Assembly: GCA_027054335.1 (NCBI GenBank)
Contig: JALUPA010000042.1
Span: 1 to 41,332 of the forward strand
DNA from: Ardenticatenaceae bacterium
Lineage (GTDB): Bacteria > Chloroflexota > Anaerolineae > Promineifilales > Promineifilaceae
Reading direction: 5' to 3'
Length of the DNA: 41,332 nucleotides
Part shown: in pieces, positions 16,823 to 24,440 of the stretch
How positions within the stretch are numbered: the stretch's first letter is position 1
How the letters are laid out: each line of letters opens with the position of its first letter
Program-made: the position numbers and the translations under genes
Notes under the pieces: generated by a model
Told to the model about the DNA's origin: nothing
Database searches by the model: none
The model's input: only the letters and a program-made list of their open reading frames with translations

Positions 16823-16879
16823 CGCGGATGACGCTGATTTTTTCTTTTTTATCTGCGTCATCCGCGTTAATCCGCGTCC
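16810..16879. repeat. Inverted repeat with 25-bp arms, GATTAACGCGGATGACGC type
   Basis: The arms at 16810-16834 and 16855-16879 pair over 25 positions with a single mismatch (A/G) around a 20-base T-rich loop. The left arm encodes the last residues and the TAA stop of the YfhO-like gene (EDAD, stop). A transcription terminator role is possible, but the loop rather than the tail carries the T-run. Confidence 0.85.
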
Positions 16880-16890
16880 CTGAATAAACT

Positions 16891-18804
16891 ATGTGGAAAC
16901 GAATACGGCCGTATTGGCCTTTAGCCTTGTTGTTATTGATTGCCGTTGCTGCTCTCGGTTACTTTCTGCGTACTGAACTGGCCTTTACCGGCGGCGTTTT
17001 GGGTTCTCCGTTGGACGACGCCTGGATTCACTTCCAGTTTGCCCGCAACATCAGTCAGGGCAACGGCTTCAGCTTCAACCCCGGCGATCCTCAGCCCGGT
17101 TCCACCGCCCCCTTGTGGACGATCTTTCTGGCTGGCGTCGGCTTGTTCACTCAGGGGTTTATGGTTCCGGCTCTGCTATTGAGCGCCAGTTTTTTCTTGC
17201 TGACAATTGGTTTGACGTATGGCTTCACTTTCTGGTTGACGCAAAATAAATTCGCGGCATTTTTGGCCGGCTTAGGCGTCGTTTTGTCCGGCAGGCTGTT
17301 GTGGGCCGGGCTGGCAGGAATGGAGACGACCGCTTTTGCCGCGCTTAGTCTGGTGGCCGTCTGGCTGTATACGAAAAAGGGATTACGGCCGTTGCCCACC
17401 CTCCTTTTCGCCCTCGCCAGCCAGATTCGCCCGGAAGGGCATTTGTTGTTTGGTTTGGCGGTGGTGGATAGTGTGTGGAGATTGGAGATTAGAGATTGGA
17501 GTTTGAAGGGCGTCGCCCGATCTCCCATCTCTAATCTCCTAATCTCCTTTCTTATTTACCTCCTCGTATCTGCCCCCTACGCCCTGTTCAGCCTGAGCGT
17601 GACGGGCAAACCGCTGCCCAACACCTTTTACGCCAAAGCGGATACCGCCCAATTCTTTAGTTGGCGTACCTTGCGCGAGACGATGACCCTGCACTGGCTG
17701 GATAATCCCGTCAGCCTGATTCTGGTTTTGTTCGGCCTGCTTTCCACCTGGCGCAAAAGCCGTCTGTCAGTGTTGTGGCTGGTTGGCTTGTGGCTGCTGA
17801 CGCCGGTTGTGGTGGATCAGGTGTGGCATCACGGCCGTTACACCATGCCCCTCATCCCCTTTCAAATGGTCGTCGCCGGGGTTGGCCTGGCCTGGCTTTT
17901 GCAGCGATTGGGAAATAGCGGTTGGCGACAAAAATTACCCAATTACCCAATTACCCAATTACTCACCCTCCTCATCTTCACTCTTTCCGCTCTTTGGCAG
18001 CTTCCCCAATGGGCCAACATGTTGGCGACCAACACCAAAGAAGTGCAGGATATTGACGTGGCGTTAGGGCGGTGGCTGGCGGAAAACACGCCGCCGGACG
18101 TCCTCATCGCTGTAGACGATATTGGCGCGATTGGTTTCCTCTCCGGGCGGCGCATTGTGGATATGAACGGGCTGGTCTCGCCGGAGATGTGGCCGGCCGT
18201 GCAGCAGCCGGTGGGGTTGCCGCGTGACCGGGCATTGACCCGCCTCCTCTCGCAAAGCCAACCGGATTACATGGCTGTCTTTCCCCTGTGGCATTGGGAG
18301 TTGACCTCGAATACGGCCGTATCCCAACCCATCCACAAAGTAGAAACCGCCACCCACACCATCATCTTCCAGCCGGAAGCCTACATCTACCGGACGGAAT
18401 GGCCCTATCTGGCTGAAGCACAGCCGCAAGAACGAATAGCGGCCGTGTTTGGCGAAGTGATTGAACTGATCGGCTATGACGTGGGTGGGGATGAGGCCAC
18501 TCTGGAATTGACCTTCTACTGGCGCAGTCTAGTCCCTGTGGCCGAGGATTACGACGTTTTTATTCACGTGGTAGACGCGGAGGGGAACATCCTGGCCCAG
18601 GCAGACCGTCAGCCGCTCAACAGTCTGGCTGCCACCAGCGTTTGGCAGCCCAGCGACGTGATCCGCGACCCGTATACCATCTCCCTGCCGCCCGATTTGC
18701 CGCAGGATACGGCCGTGCGTGTCGGCCTCTACCTGCGGGAAACAGGCGTCCGCTTGCCGGTAAACGGCCGTGACTTTGTGGAAGTAGTGAGGATAGCGAA
18801 TTAG
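16891..18804 (+). CDS. GT-C (GT39-like) membrane glycosyltransferase with C-terminal beta domain
   Basis: This is a 637-aa multi-pass protein. The first-loop acidic motif is GSPLDDAWIHFQFARNISQG, followed by FSFNPGDPQPGSTAPLWTIF, a pattern seen in large bacterial GT-C families. An extracytoplasmic stretch after the last helix (VALGRWLAENTPPDVLIAVD, GAIGFLSGRRIVDMNGLVSP) resembles the post-membrane region of many such proteins. The C-terminal beta domain (ELIGYDVGGDEATLELTFYW, VFIHVVDAEGNILAQADRQP, LPPDLPQDTAVRVGLYLRE) matches its neighbours. Heptamer arrays at 17477-17547 and an octamer array at 17933-17962 are translated within loops. ATG 16891 lies 12 bases after the palindromic repeat. The gene ends in a hairpin shared with the convergent gene. 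Confidence 0.82.
   Translation: MWKRIRPYWPLALLLLIAVAALGYFLRTELAFTGGVLGSPLDDAWIHFQFARNISQGNGFSFNPGDPQPGSTAPLWTIFLAGVGLFTQGFMVPALLLSASFFLLTIGLTYGFTFWLTQNKFAAFLAGLGVVLSGRLLWAGLAGMETTAFAALSLVAVWLYTKKGLRPLPTLLFALASQIRPEGHLLFGLAVVDSVWRLEIRDWSLKGVARSPISNLLISFLIYLLVSAPYALFSLSVTGKPLPNTFYAKADTAQFFSWRTLRETMTLHWLDNPVSLILVLFGLLSTWRKSRLSVLWLVGLWLLTPVVVDQVWHHGRYTMPLIPFQMVVAGVGLAWLLQRLGNSGWRQKLPNYPITQLLTLLIFTLSALWQLPQWANMLATNTKEVQDIDVALGRWLAENTPPDVLIAVDDIGAIGFLSGRRIVDMNGLVSPEMWPAVQQPVGLPRDRALTRLLSQSQPDYMAVFPLWHWELTSNTAVSQPIHKVETATHTIIFQPEAYIYRTEWPYLAEAQPQERIAAVFGEVIELIGYDVGGDEATLELTFYWRSLVPVAEDYDVFIHVVDAEGNILAQADRQPLNSLAATSVWQPSDVIRDPYTISLPPDLPQDTAVRVGLYLRETGVRLPVNGRDFVEVVRIAN
17477..17547. repeat. In-gene self-complementary heptamer array (GGAGATT / AATCTCC)
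   Basis: ggagattggagattagagattggag (positions 17477-17501) is answered by ctcccatctctaatctcctaatctcc (17522-17547), its near reverse complement. It is translated as WRLEIRDWSLKG, then SPISNLLIS. This is the same type as 12671-12746 in a different gene. Confidence 0.85.
17933..17962. repeat. In-gene octamer array AATTACCC x3
   Basis: Three perfect AATTACCC units and a partial fourth (aattactc) encode NYPITQLLT in the 16891 glycosyltransferase. The period is 8 here rather than 7, so the unit length varies among arrays. Confidence 0.85.
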
Positions 18805-18840
18805 GGAAGCAGCGAATTTTTTCCAATTCGCTGCTTCCCT
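18803..18840. terminator. Bidirectional hairpin between convergent genes
   Basis: The perfect 16-bp arms AGGGAAGCAGCGAATT (18803-18818) and AATTCGCTGCTTCCCT (18825-18840) enclose a 6-base loop. It sits exactly between the convergent genes 16891-18804 and 18839-20809 and overlaps both stop codons. It lacks long flanking T-runs, so termination efficiency is uncertain. Confidence 0.7.
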
Positions 18841-20809
18841 AATTCATTGTCTTCTCCCAAATGACCACGCCATCCAGCCCATCCTCTGTTAACAGCCGCT
18901 CCCCAGTCGCCGCATCATACAGGCCAACGACGAGGCGGTATGCACCGGGGGACAGGTCTGGCGGCAGGGGGAGGCGGTAGCTGCCGGCCACTGTTTCGCC
19001 GCCTGACCAGCAGGTGGGCGGCCATTGGCCGTTGACCGGCCAGTTGTCTTGTTGGGTGATGATCTCGTTTTGCTCATTGAGCAGTTGGGTGAAGACGGTG
19101 TACGGCCGTGCCGCTCCCTTATCCGCTTCCCAGAACAAGGTAAAATCTAACACTTCCTCTGATTGGGTGAGGGTGTAGCCGGTCAGGGTGATTTGGGCGG
19201 CGTTGGGCTGATCTTCAAGGAATATGACGTTGACGGCCGTGTCCGGAACCGTGGTGGGGGGAGACGGCCGTACCGCGTTCACCGTCACCGCCCGTACCGG
19301 CTGCCAGGCCAAAGCCAGACTGAGCGTAATGAACAGTTGCAGCCCAATAATGAGAACCGACTGCCAGGTGCGCGGCTGCACCTTCTTCAGGAATTGGGCG
19401 GCCGGCAGTGCCATCAGCGGCATAAAGAACAACCACAGCCGCCCCACTTCTCCCCGCGCCGAGCCGGAGAGGTCGAGAATAAGGATGAGGGCGGTGAGGC
19501 TGAGAGCGAGAGATTGGAGATTGGAGATTGGAGATTTTTTAACTATTTTACGTATAGTCAGAATAATAATTCCTAAAAAGCCGATAATCAATGGCAGCCC
19601 GATGAAAATCAACAAATCTACAAGGTTGGAGATGGCCCACCAGCTATAATTGCGTTTGAGTGTGACCAGTTCATAATGTTGGGCCAGACCGACTTGGTAG
19701 ATGGCCCAGGGTGGGACGCCCCAGAGCAGCCAGTACGTTAGCCAGAGGGCGATTGTGCCAAGAGCAAACGTCAGCCCGCCGCCGAGCAGTTTGCGCCAGC
19801 CAACCGGCCATCCCCCTGACCACAGGTACAGCAGGGCAAAAACGACCAACAGTCCGGCCAGCGCCGTGTTGCCCAAATTGAGAAAGGTTGCCAGGGAAAA
19901 CAGCAGCCCGGCTAAAAAGAACCAGCCCCACGACCAACGTTTTAATCCCAGATAAAAGGCCAGGAAGATGAGCAGGCCGAGTGGCGCGTAAAATTGCACT
20001 GCTTTGGGGGCAAAGAGGAGCAGGGCGGGGATGGCAGCGGTGAGGGCGACGGCCAGAGGTACGGCCGTATCCGGCAGCATCTGTTTGCTTAAAGCGTCGG
20101 CGGGCAGGATGGTCAGCGCGGCGGCCAGCAGGGGGAGGATGGCCCAGACGGTCAGGGCGGCGGCCACGGCCGTATCCCGGTCCAGCAGCCATAAATCAAT
20201 ACAGCGGGCGGCGCGGGCCGGCGGGGCCAGCCATTCCGCCAGCGCCGGGGCGCGCCGCAGCCCCTCCACCGTCAGCCGGTTGGCGATGAGCAGGCCGGGC
20301 GGATGGGTGCGGGCATGTTCGGAGGAGAAGCCGGGCATGAGTTGCGGGTATTGGGGCAGCGCTTCCGGCAGCGGCGGCAGTTCCACGGCCGTCTGGAAGA
20401 AGCCGCTGGCCAGGTTGGAGTAGACCCGGTTGATCATCTCGTCCCGGATACGGCCGTTGTCCGCGCCCATCAGGCCGATTTGCAGGAGAAAACTGCCCCC
20501 GATGAGCGCCAGCAGCCCCCATTTGGCGTGACGGCCGTGCCCCACTTTTAACCACCAGGCGGAAATCCCCAGCATGAGCAAAGTGGCCAGAGCGGGGATG
20601 AGCCAGCGGTTGTACGGCCGTATCAGATGCGGCCAATACCATTCGGCCGTTTCCGGGGCCGGGCCGCGCAGCCAGGGCAGCCAATCCGTCCAGATCAGCC
20701 CGACCAGCAGCAGGGTGACGGCCGTCAATGCCAGGGTAAACCATCTTTCTCGCGTCATAAGCCAGGGAAAGATAACAGAAAACAGGCCAGACACCAATGC
20801 GATTGACAC
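18839..20809 (-). CDS. Multi-pass membrane protein, GT-C-like, with the shared C-terminal beta domain
   Basis: This 656-aa protein is on the strand opposite to the other four. It has about 12 hydrophobic segments. The early loop contains ADNGRIRDEMINRVYSNLAS and later SEHARTHPPGLLIANRL, which resembles GT39-like loops (an acidic RDE plus HPPG), though less canonically. The C-terminal beta domain is clear (ITLTGYTLTQSEEVLDFTLF, VFTQLLNEQNEIITQQDNWP, LPPDLSPGAYRLVVGLYDAA). The start may be GTG 20809 or ATG 20758; neither has a strong SD. A GGAGATT array (19510-19536) falls in a cytoplasmic or loop region. I infer a role in the same surface-glycan process as its neighbours. Confidence 0.75.
   Translation of the reverse strand: MSIALVSGLFSVIFPWLMTRERWFTLALTAVTLLLVGLIWTDWLPWLRGPAPETAEWYWPHLIRPYNRWLIPALATLLMLGISAWWLKVGHGRHAKWGLLALIGGSFLLQIGLMGADNGRIRDEMINRVYSNLASGFFQTAVELPPLPEALPQYPQLMPGFSSEHARTHPPGLLIANRLTVEGLRRAPALAEWLAPPARAARCIDLWLLDRDTAVAAALTVWAILPLLAAALTILPADALSKQMLPDTAVPLAVALTAAIPALLLFAPKAVQFYAPLGLLIFLAFYLGLKRWSWGWFFLAGLLFSLATFLNLGNTALAGLLVVFALLYLWSGGWPVGWRKLLGGGLTFALGTIALWLTYWLLWGVPPWAIYQVGLAQHYELVTLKRNYSWWAISNLVDLLIFIGLPLIIGFLGIIILTIRKIVKKSPISNLQSLALSLTALILILDLSGSARGEVGRLWLFFMPLMALPAAQFLKKVQPRTWQSVLIIGLQLFITLSLALAWQPVRAVTVNAVRPSPPTTVPDTAVNVIFLEDQPNAAQITLTGYTLTQSEEVLDFTLFWEADKGAARPYTVFTQLLNEQNEIITQQDNWPVNGQWPPTCWSGGETVAGSYRLPLPPDLSPGAYRLVVGLYDAATGERLLTEDGLDGVVIWEKTMN
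19510..19536. repeat. In-gene heptamer array GGAGATT (3 full copies plus a partial)
   Basis: gagatt followed by three perfect GGAGATT units lies inside the minus-strand membrane protein. On the coding strand it reads AATCTCC units and encodes part of KSPISNLQSLAL. Confidence 0.85.
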
Positions 20810-20927
20810 ATTTTTTACAGACGGTTTTACGATAATTTAACTGCGTTTCCCTTGCATAGCTTGTTATACTGAAAGAAGTGTGCCAGATATTGATGGCAAA
20901 CTACCCATTCAAGGTAAAGGTGTGTCT

Positions 20928-21641
20928 ATGATTCAATGGCTTAAGCGAATTTTTGGCGGGGGGAAACCAGCCCGTCCGGTTGAGGCAAAAATGGCGGCGA
21001 CGGCCGTTCCCAGCCCGCCGCCTGAACCGAAAACTCAATCCGGGATGGCCGAAGCCCAGCAGTACATCGAGAAGGTGCAGGGCAAGATTGACAAACTGAT
21101 CGAGGATTTTGCCGAAGGCAATATCAACCAGGCGCAGTTCAAGGAACTGTATGCCCATTACCAGCAGGAAGTTCGTTCTGTTGCAGGCTTGCTGGAGATG
21201 AGCGATGCGGATTGGCAGGATGCGGCCACCGAAGGGCAAAGTTACGTCATCCGCCGCCAGCACGCGCCCAGAGCCAAGGGATACGCCATTTACGACAACG
21301 AGTCCGGTATGCCCATCAGCACGTTGGGTAAATTTGAAGTGGACCCGGCCTTGTTTGTGCCTATGCTCTCTTCCTACCGGGCAGCCACAGCGGAGATTTT
21401 TGGCGGCGGCGTAAAGGCGACGGCTATTGAAGGCGGCCGTTGGCTCTGTTTTGTACCCGGCGAATTGACGACGATGATGGCTTTGTTCAAGGCAGAACCG
21501 GCTCCAAAGCAGCTTGAATTTCTGGCCCAGTTGCACCGCCATTTTGAAAAGGCCAACCAGGGGCACCTGGCAAACCCGCCAGTCGATCCGGCCGCGCTGG
21601 TATTTCCGCAGGAACAGTATTTGGGTAAATGGCAGCGTTGA
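20928..21641 (+). CDS. Roadblock/MglB-like protein with N-terminal coiled coil, partner of the adjacent GTPase
   Basis: This is a 237-aa protein. The N-terminus (MIQWLKRIFGGG) could be an amphipathic membrane-associating helix. A Pro-rich linker follows, then a charged helical stretch (AEAQQYIEKVQGKIDKLIED to about residue 105) likely to form a coiled coil. The C-terminal about 110 residues (GYAIYDNESGMPISTLGKFE, MLSSYRAATAEIFGGGVKAT, GRWLCFVPGELTTMMALF, LAQLHRHFEKAN) have the length and pattern of a Roadblock/LC7 domain. Such proteins act as GTPase-activating partners or scaffolds of small GTPases. I chose ATG 20928 over upstream starts because AAAGGTG precedes it. It overlaps the GTPase gene, which supports a functional pair. 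A TATACT box at 20865-20870 is a weak promoter candidate. Confidence 0.65.
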   Translation: MIQWLKRIFGGGKPARPVEAKMAATAVPSPPPEPKTQSGMAEAQQYIEKVQGKIDKLIEDFAEGNINQAQFKELYAHYQQEVRSVAGLLEMSDADWQDAATEGQSYVIRRQHAPRAKGYAIYDNESGMPISTLGKFEVDPALFVPMLSSYRAATAEIFGGGVKATAIEGGRWLCFVPGELTTMMALFKAEPAPKQLEFLAQLHRHFEKANQGHLANPPVDPAALVFPQEQYLGKWQR

Positions 21642-22150
21642 TAATGCCTTCTGTTCCTTTACTCAAAGTGGTGGTAGCCGGGGATGGGGCGGTAGGCAAA
21701 ACGTCGCTCATCCGCCAATACTGTGAGGGCCGGTTTGAGGCGTCACGAGTGGCTACCATCGGCGTGGATTTTCAGACGAAGATGGTGCAGATTCGGGGGC
21801 AGGATGTCAAGCTGTCCATCTGGGATATGGCCGGGCAGATTCATTTTCAGTCGGTGCGCCTGGGGCTGTATCGTGGCAGCCGGGCGGCGGCGTTGGTGTA
21901 TGATTTGTCTGACCCGGCCTCGTTTGCCAGTTTGGGGCGCTGGTATGAGGAAATCCGGCAGGTGACGCCGGATCAACGTTTTTTGGTGGTGGGGAATAAG
22001 TGTGATTTATTGCCGGCGGTAGAAGAAACGGCCGTGGAAACCTTCGCCCAATCCATCCACGCCCCCTATTTGCAAACGAGCGCCTTGACCGGGGCAGGGG
22101 TAGCAAAATTGTTCAAATATCTGGCGCTGCTGGCCCTGACGCGACGATAG
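21629..22150 (+). CDS. Ras/Rab-like small GTPase
   Basis: This 173-aa protein contains all G-motifs of the Ras superfamily: G1 GDGAVGKTS, G2 TIGVDF, G3 WDMAGQ, G4 NKCD and G5 TSALTG. The WDMAGQ and TIGVDF versions are closer to eukaryotic Rab/Ras and to bacterial Rup/MglA-type GTPases than to Era or Obg. The last residues (LLALTRR) show no prenylation motif. It probably cycles between GTP and GDP states to control polarity, motility or membrane processes, with the upstream Roadblock-like protein as regulator (inference from known MglA/MglB pairs). The start at ATG 21629 overlaps the upstream gene by 13 bases; ATG 21644 is an alternative that begins directly before the P-loop strand. Confidence 0.88.
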   Translation: MAALIMPSVPLLKVVVAGDGAVGKTSLIRQYCEGRFEASRVATIGVDFQTKMVQIRGQDVKLSIWDMAGQIHFQSVRLGLYRGSRAAALVYDLSDPASFASLGRWYEEIRQVTPDQRFLVVGNKCDLLPAVEETAVETFAQSIHAPYLQTSALTGAGVAKLFKYLALLALTRR

Positions 22151-22153
22151 TAT

Positions 22154-22183
22154 TTGCAATTCTATCTTGTTAGCGAGTACAAT
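22154..22183 (+). promoter_or_regulatory. Sigma-70 promoter upstream of the antitoxin gene
   Basis: TTGCAA (22154-22159) is followed after 18 bases by TACAAT (22178-22183). The start codon of the antitoxin gene is at 22223, leaving a short leader. The match to consensus is good and the position is plausible; this is sequence evidence only. Confidence 0.5.
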
Positions 22184-22222
22184 GTCTGTAACTAACCGTT
22201 TAGCTGATGGAGTGAATTAACC

Positions 22223-22441
22223 ATGAGTATTGCCTATCAAATATCGAGCGACCAGGACGATATTGTTATCCGTCTTTCCCGGCGTTTCATAAATGAGCAA
22301 GAACTTACAAAGCTGCTTGACTACTTAGAACTTGAGGCTATTCGACGACGGAGCAAATTGTTGCCGGAAGATGCAAATATACTTGCGGGTGAAATTCAGC
22401 AAGGTGCATGGCAGCAAGTGAAACATCTTTTTGTGGAATAA
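22223..22441 (+). CDS. Putative antitoxin of a PIN-type toxin-antitoxin pair
   Basis: This is a 72-aa acidic protein with two helical stretches (EQELTKLLDYLELEAIRRRS, EDANILAGEIQQGAWQQVKH). It sits immediately upstream of a broken PIN-domain toxin gene (three bases between stop and GTG), the usual antitoxin-first order. The domain family is not recognised with certainty. The assignment rests on size, order and the neighbour. Since the toxin is destroyed, it is now probably an orphan antitoxin. It has its own promoter-like sequence. Confidence 0.6.
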   Translation: MSIAYQISSDQDDIVIRLSRRFINEQELTKLLDYLELEAIRRRSKLLPEDANILAGEIQQGAWQQVKHLFVE

Positions 22442-22444
22442 CTC

Positions 22445-22653
22445 GTGCCCGATTCCCGGCCGATTGTTGTTGATACCAATATTCTTTTCTCGGCCGTGAT
22501 GCTTATGAACTTTGCGTAGGTGTAGATGAAGCTGGCACACCTCACGTAGCACTGGCGATTCATCTTGATGCTTTATTGTGGACTGGTGATAAATCGCTAA
22601 AAAAAGGTTTGAGGCAAAAAGGTTTTAATCAATTTTTTGATCCCAATCAATAA
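22445..22653 (+). pseudogene. PIN-domain toxin, internally deleted remnant
   Basis: From GTG 22445 the frame reads VPDSRPIVVDTNILFSAV, the N-terminal strand of a PIN RNase with its first catalytic Asp (VVDTN), then stops at TAG. In another frame the C-terminal part of the same family follows: DAYELCVGVDEAGTPHVALA, HLDALLWTGDKSLKKGL and GFNQFFDPNQ, ending with TAA at 22651-22653. The middle of the domain, roughly 75-80 codons by comparison with the usual PIN length, is missing at the junction near 22496. The remnant cannot make a functional toxin. Its last 57 bases overlap the convergent aconitase X small-subunit gene. Confidence 0.8.
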
Positions 22654-23085
22654 TACGCCAGATTGACTGCGCTCAAGTGATGGTGATACGGCCCCGTCCC
22701 TCTCAACCTGTATTTTGTCCCCCGCGCGAATTTGGTGGTAAACGGCCGTATCCACCACCAACACCGGCGGCGCATGGTCATACATTTCGCGGGCCACCGC
22801 TGCGCCTAACGCCAGAATGGGATCAGGTACGGCCGTGATGATGGCCGCGGGCGCCGTCCCCGCCCGCACCGCTTCCAGCAAAATAGAACTGGCGCTGCTC
22901 GATCCTCGTCCCGACGGCAAAACCAACACTTTGCCCGTCACAATTTCGCCCGCCTGGGGATGCCGCCGGTCAATGATTTCCCCCGTTTCCGGGTTCAGGC
23001 CGCCCCACAAGCTCAACGGTTCCGCCAAAACCAGCGTCTCGCCCGCCGCTTCCCCCGCTACCAACACCCGCGCCTTAATTTTCAA
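22597..23085 (-). CDS. Aconitase X swivel domain (small subunit, DUF126)
   Basis: This is the small (swivelling) subunit of aconitase X, which works with the large subunit as a hydro-lyase. Known substrates of the family are cis-3-hydroxyproline in bacteria and 5-phosphomevalonate in archaea; which one applies here cannot be told. The 162 aa include ARVLVAGEAAGETLVLAEPL, SLWGGLNPETGEIIDRRHPQ, LPSGRGSSSASSILLEAVRA and ITAVPDPILALGAAVA, all typical of the family. The family normally ends near VERDG. About 30 further residues here (SPSLERSQSGVLLIGIKKLI onward) are read from the strand opposite the deleted PIN toxin, so the C-terminal tail is probably an accident of rearrangement. Confidence 0.82.
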   Translation of the reverse strand: MKIKARVLVAGEAAGETLVLAEPLSLWGGLNPETGEIIDRRHPQAGEIVTGKVLVLPSGRGSSSASSILLEAVRAGTAPAAIITAVPDPILALGAAVAREMYDHAPPVLVVDTAVYHQIRAGDKIQVERDGAVSPSLERSQSGVLLIGIKKLIKTFLPQTFF

Positions 23086-23101
23086 TTCTCCATCTCCATG
23101 A

Positions 23102-23160
23102 GCCGCGGATTACGCGGATTAGCCGGGATTAAATCCTGAAAAATCCGCGTAATCCGCGGC
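23102..23160. repeat. Perfect inverted repeat GCCGCGGATTACGCGGATT, 19-bp arms
   Basis: Arms at 23102-23120 and 23142-23160 are perfect over 19 bp with a 21-base centre. The centre plus right arm (TTAAATCCTGAAAAATCCGCG) repeats the sequence at about 14515-14530. It separates the two aconitase X subunit genes, which are usually adjacent, and could form a hairpin in their common transcript. Confidence 0.88.
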
Positions 23161-23167
23161 AAAAAAA

Positions 23168-24433
23168 TTACCAGCGCCACAATCCTTCATCCCGCCAAAC
23201 GCGCCCCAGCACCGCTGAGCGTACACACTCTTCCAGACTGCCGTACACCACGTCCAGGCCGATGTTGCCGGGGCTGTAATGGGCAAATTTGCCGGAATTG
23301 GTCATCAACACACCCCCTTTACTGCGGGTGATCGGGGCCACTACGACGCAGGTATCTACCACCAGCCGCACACCTGCCTGTTGCAATTCGTCCAGCCAGC
23401 CCCGCTTTTGCAATTCCGCCAGTACAATCCGGTTGGTGCAGACGATAAATTCCACGTCGGGGTGGATGGGGTGTTGGGCCAGCAAGGGCATCAGTTGGGC
23501 AAATTCGGCCGGTGAGTAGTGGGGGCTGCCCAGAGCGACGACCTGGATACGGCCGTCCGGCGCAGTAGAAAGCTGTTCGCGGGTGCGGCGCAAATCGGCC
23601 AGGGTGACGGGGACGACGGCTTCCGGCGGCTGGTGGTGCAGCGCCTCCGCCAGCGTGGGCGCTTCCGGCGTTACCCCGATAGCGTGGAACATGGCGGCTG
23701 ACCCTGAAGAAGCCGCCGCTGCGCCCAACGCCTTTAATTGGTCTTCTGTCACTTCCGGCGGTAGCCCCTCGATTACCGGAATTTTGTCACCGCTGTGCTG
23801 TCCCAAAAAGTAGCCCAGGACAGGGTAAAAGACGTCTTCTGCCAGCAGCTTGTCCGGGATGTTTTGCAGTTGGAACAGAAGCTGGCCGCGCCGGTTTTCC
23901 GTCAGGTGCAGTCCGGCGGCCGGCACGCGGCCGGTAAGGGCGGCGCAAATGTCAATAAAATCGCCGTACCGGTTCGTCCGCGCCCCCAAAACTGAGTTGG
24001 CAAAGACGATGGCGTTGCTTTCTGCCCAGGCAATCTGTGCGCCGAAGGCGGGGCGGTAGCTGGTTTGGTAGGGGGTACACGTCCAGATGGGTTGGCAGCC
24101 CATTTGTTGGTAAAGGCGCATCAGTTGGGCGGCGCGTTGGGCTTGAACGGCCGTGCCCTGGAACTGATCCGGATGCAGCAAATCAATCGCCCCCACGTTC
24201 AGCGTGGTGGGGACGCGCACCTGCGCCCCGCCGTCTACCAGCCGTTGGGCAAACGCAATCCCGGAATCGCCGTGGTAGAGGCAGCCGTCAATGTGCGCCG
24301 CTTCAATGTCCAGCAGCCGTTCCGCTCCATACACCCGCGCCATCGTCGTCAGAATACGCATGGCCATTTGTACGGCCGCACCCATCTCCCCGGCCAGCAT
24401 GGCTTCGTCTCGTTCTACAAACTGAAAAGGCAC
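23168..24433 (-). CDS. Aconitase X catalytic (large) subunit (DUF521)
   Basis: This is the catalytic subunit of aconitase X, an Fe-S hydro-lyase; it acts with the swivel subunit downstream. From GTG 24433 it has about 421 aa. Family landmarks are AMLAGEMGAAVQMAMRIL, AAHIDGCLYHGDSGI, VPTTLNVGAIDLLHPDQF, WTCTPYQTSYRPAFGAQIAW, AESNAIVFANSVLGARTNRY, and near the end VVDTCVVVAP and MTNSGKFAHYSPG. C-containing segments (TCTPY, DTCVVV) supply cluster ligands in the family. The frame is open to 24529, but that region is the brnA gene read in another frame, so I start just after the brnA stop. ATG 24400 is an alternative but would cut family-conserved residues. The substrate is not known; the window shows no proline or mevalonate genes. 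Confidence 0.88.
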   Translation of the reverse strand: MPFQFVERDEAMLAGEMGAAVQMAMRILTTMARVYGAERLLDIEAAHIDGCLYHGDSGIAFAQRLVDGGAQVRVPTTLNVGAIDLLHPDQFQGTAVQAQRAAQLMRLYQQMGCQPIWTCTPYQTSYRPAFGAQIAWAESNAIVFANSVLGARTNRYGDFIDICAALTGRVPAAGLHLTENRRGQLLFQLQNIPDKLLAEDVFYPVLGYFLGQHSGDKIPVIEGLPPEVTEDQLKALGAAAASSGSAAMFHAIGVTPEAPTLAEALHHQPPEAVVPVTLADLRRTREQLSTAPDGRIQVVALGSPHYSPAEFAQLMPLLAQHPIHPDVEFIVCTNRIVLAELQKRGWLDELQQAGVRLVVDTCVVVAPITRSKGGVLMTNSGKFAHYSPGNIGLDVVYGSLEECVRSAVLGRVWRDEGLWRW

Positions 24434-24440
24434 AATTGGG

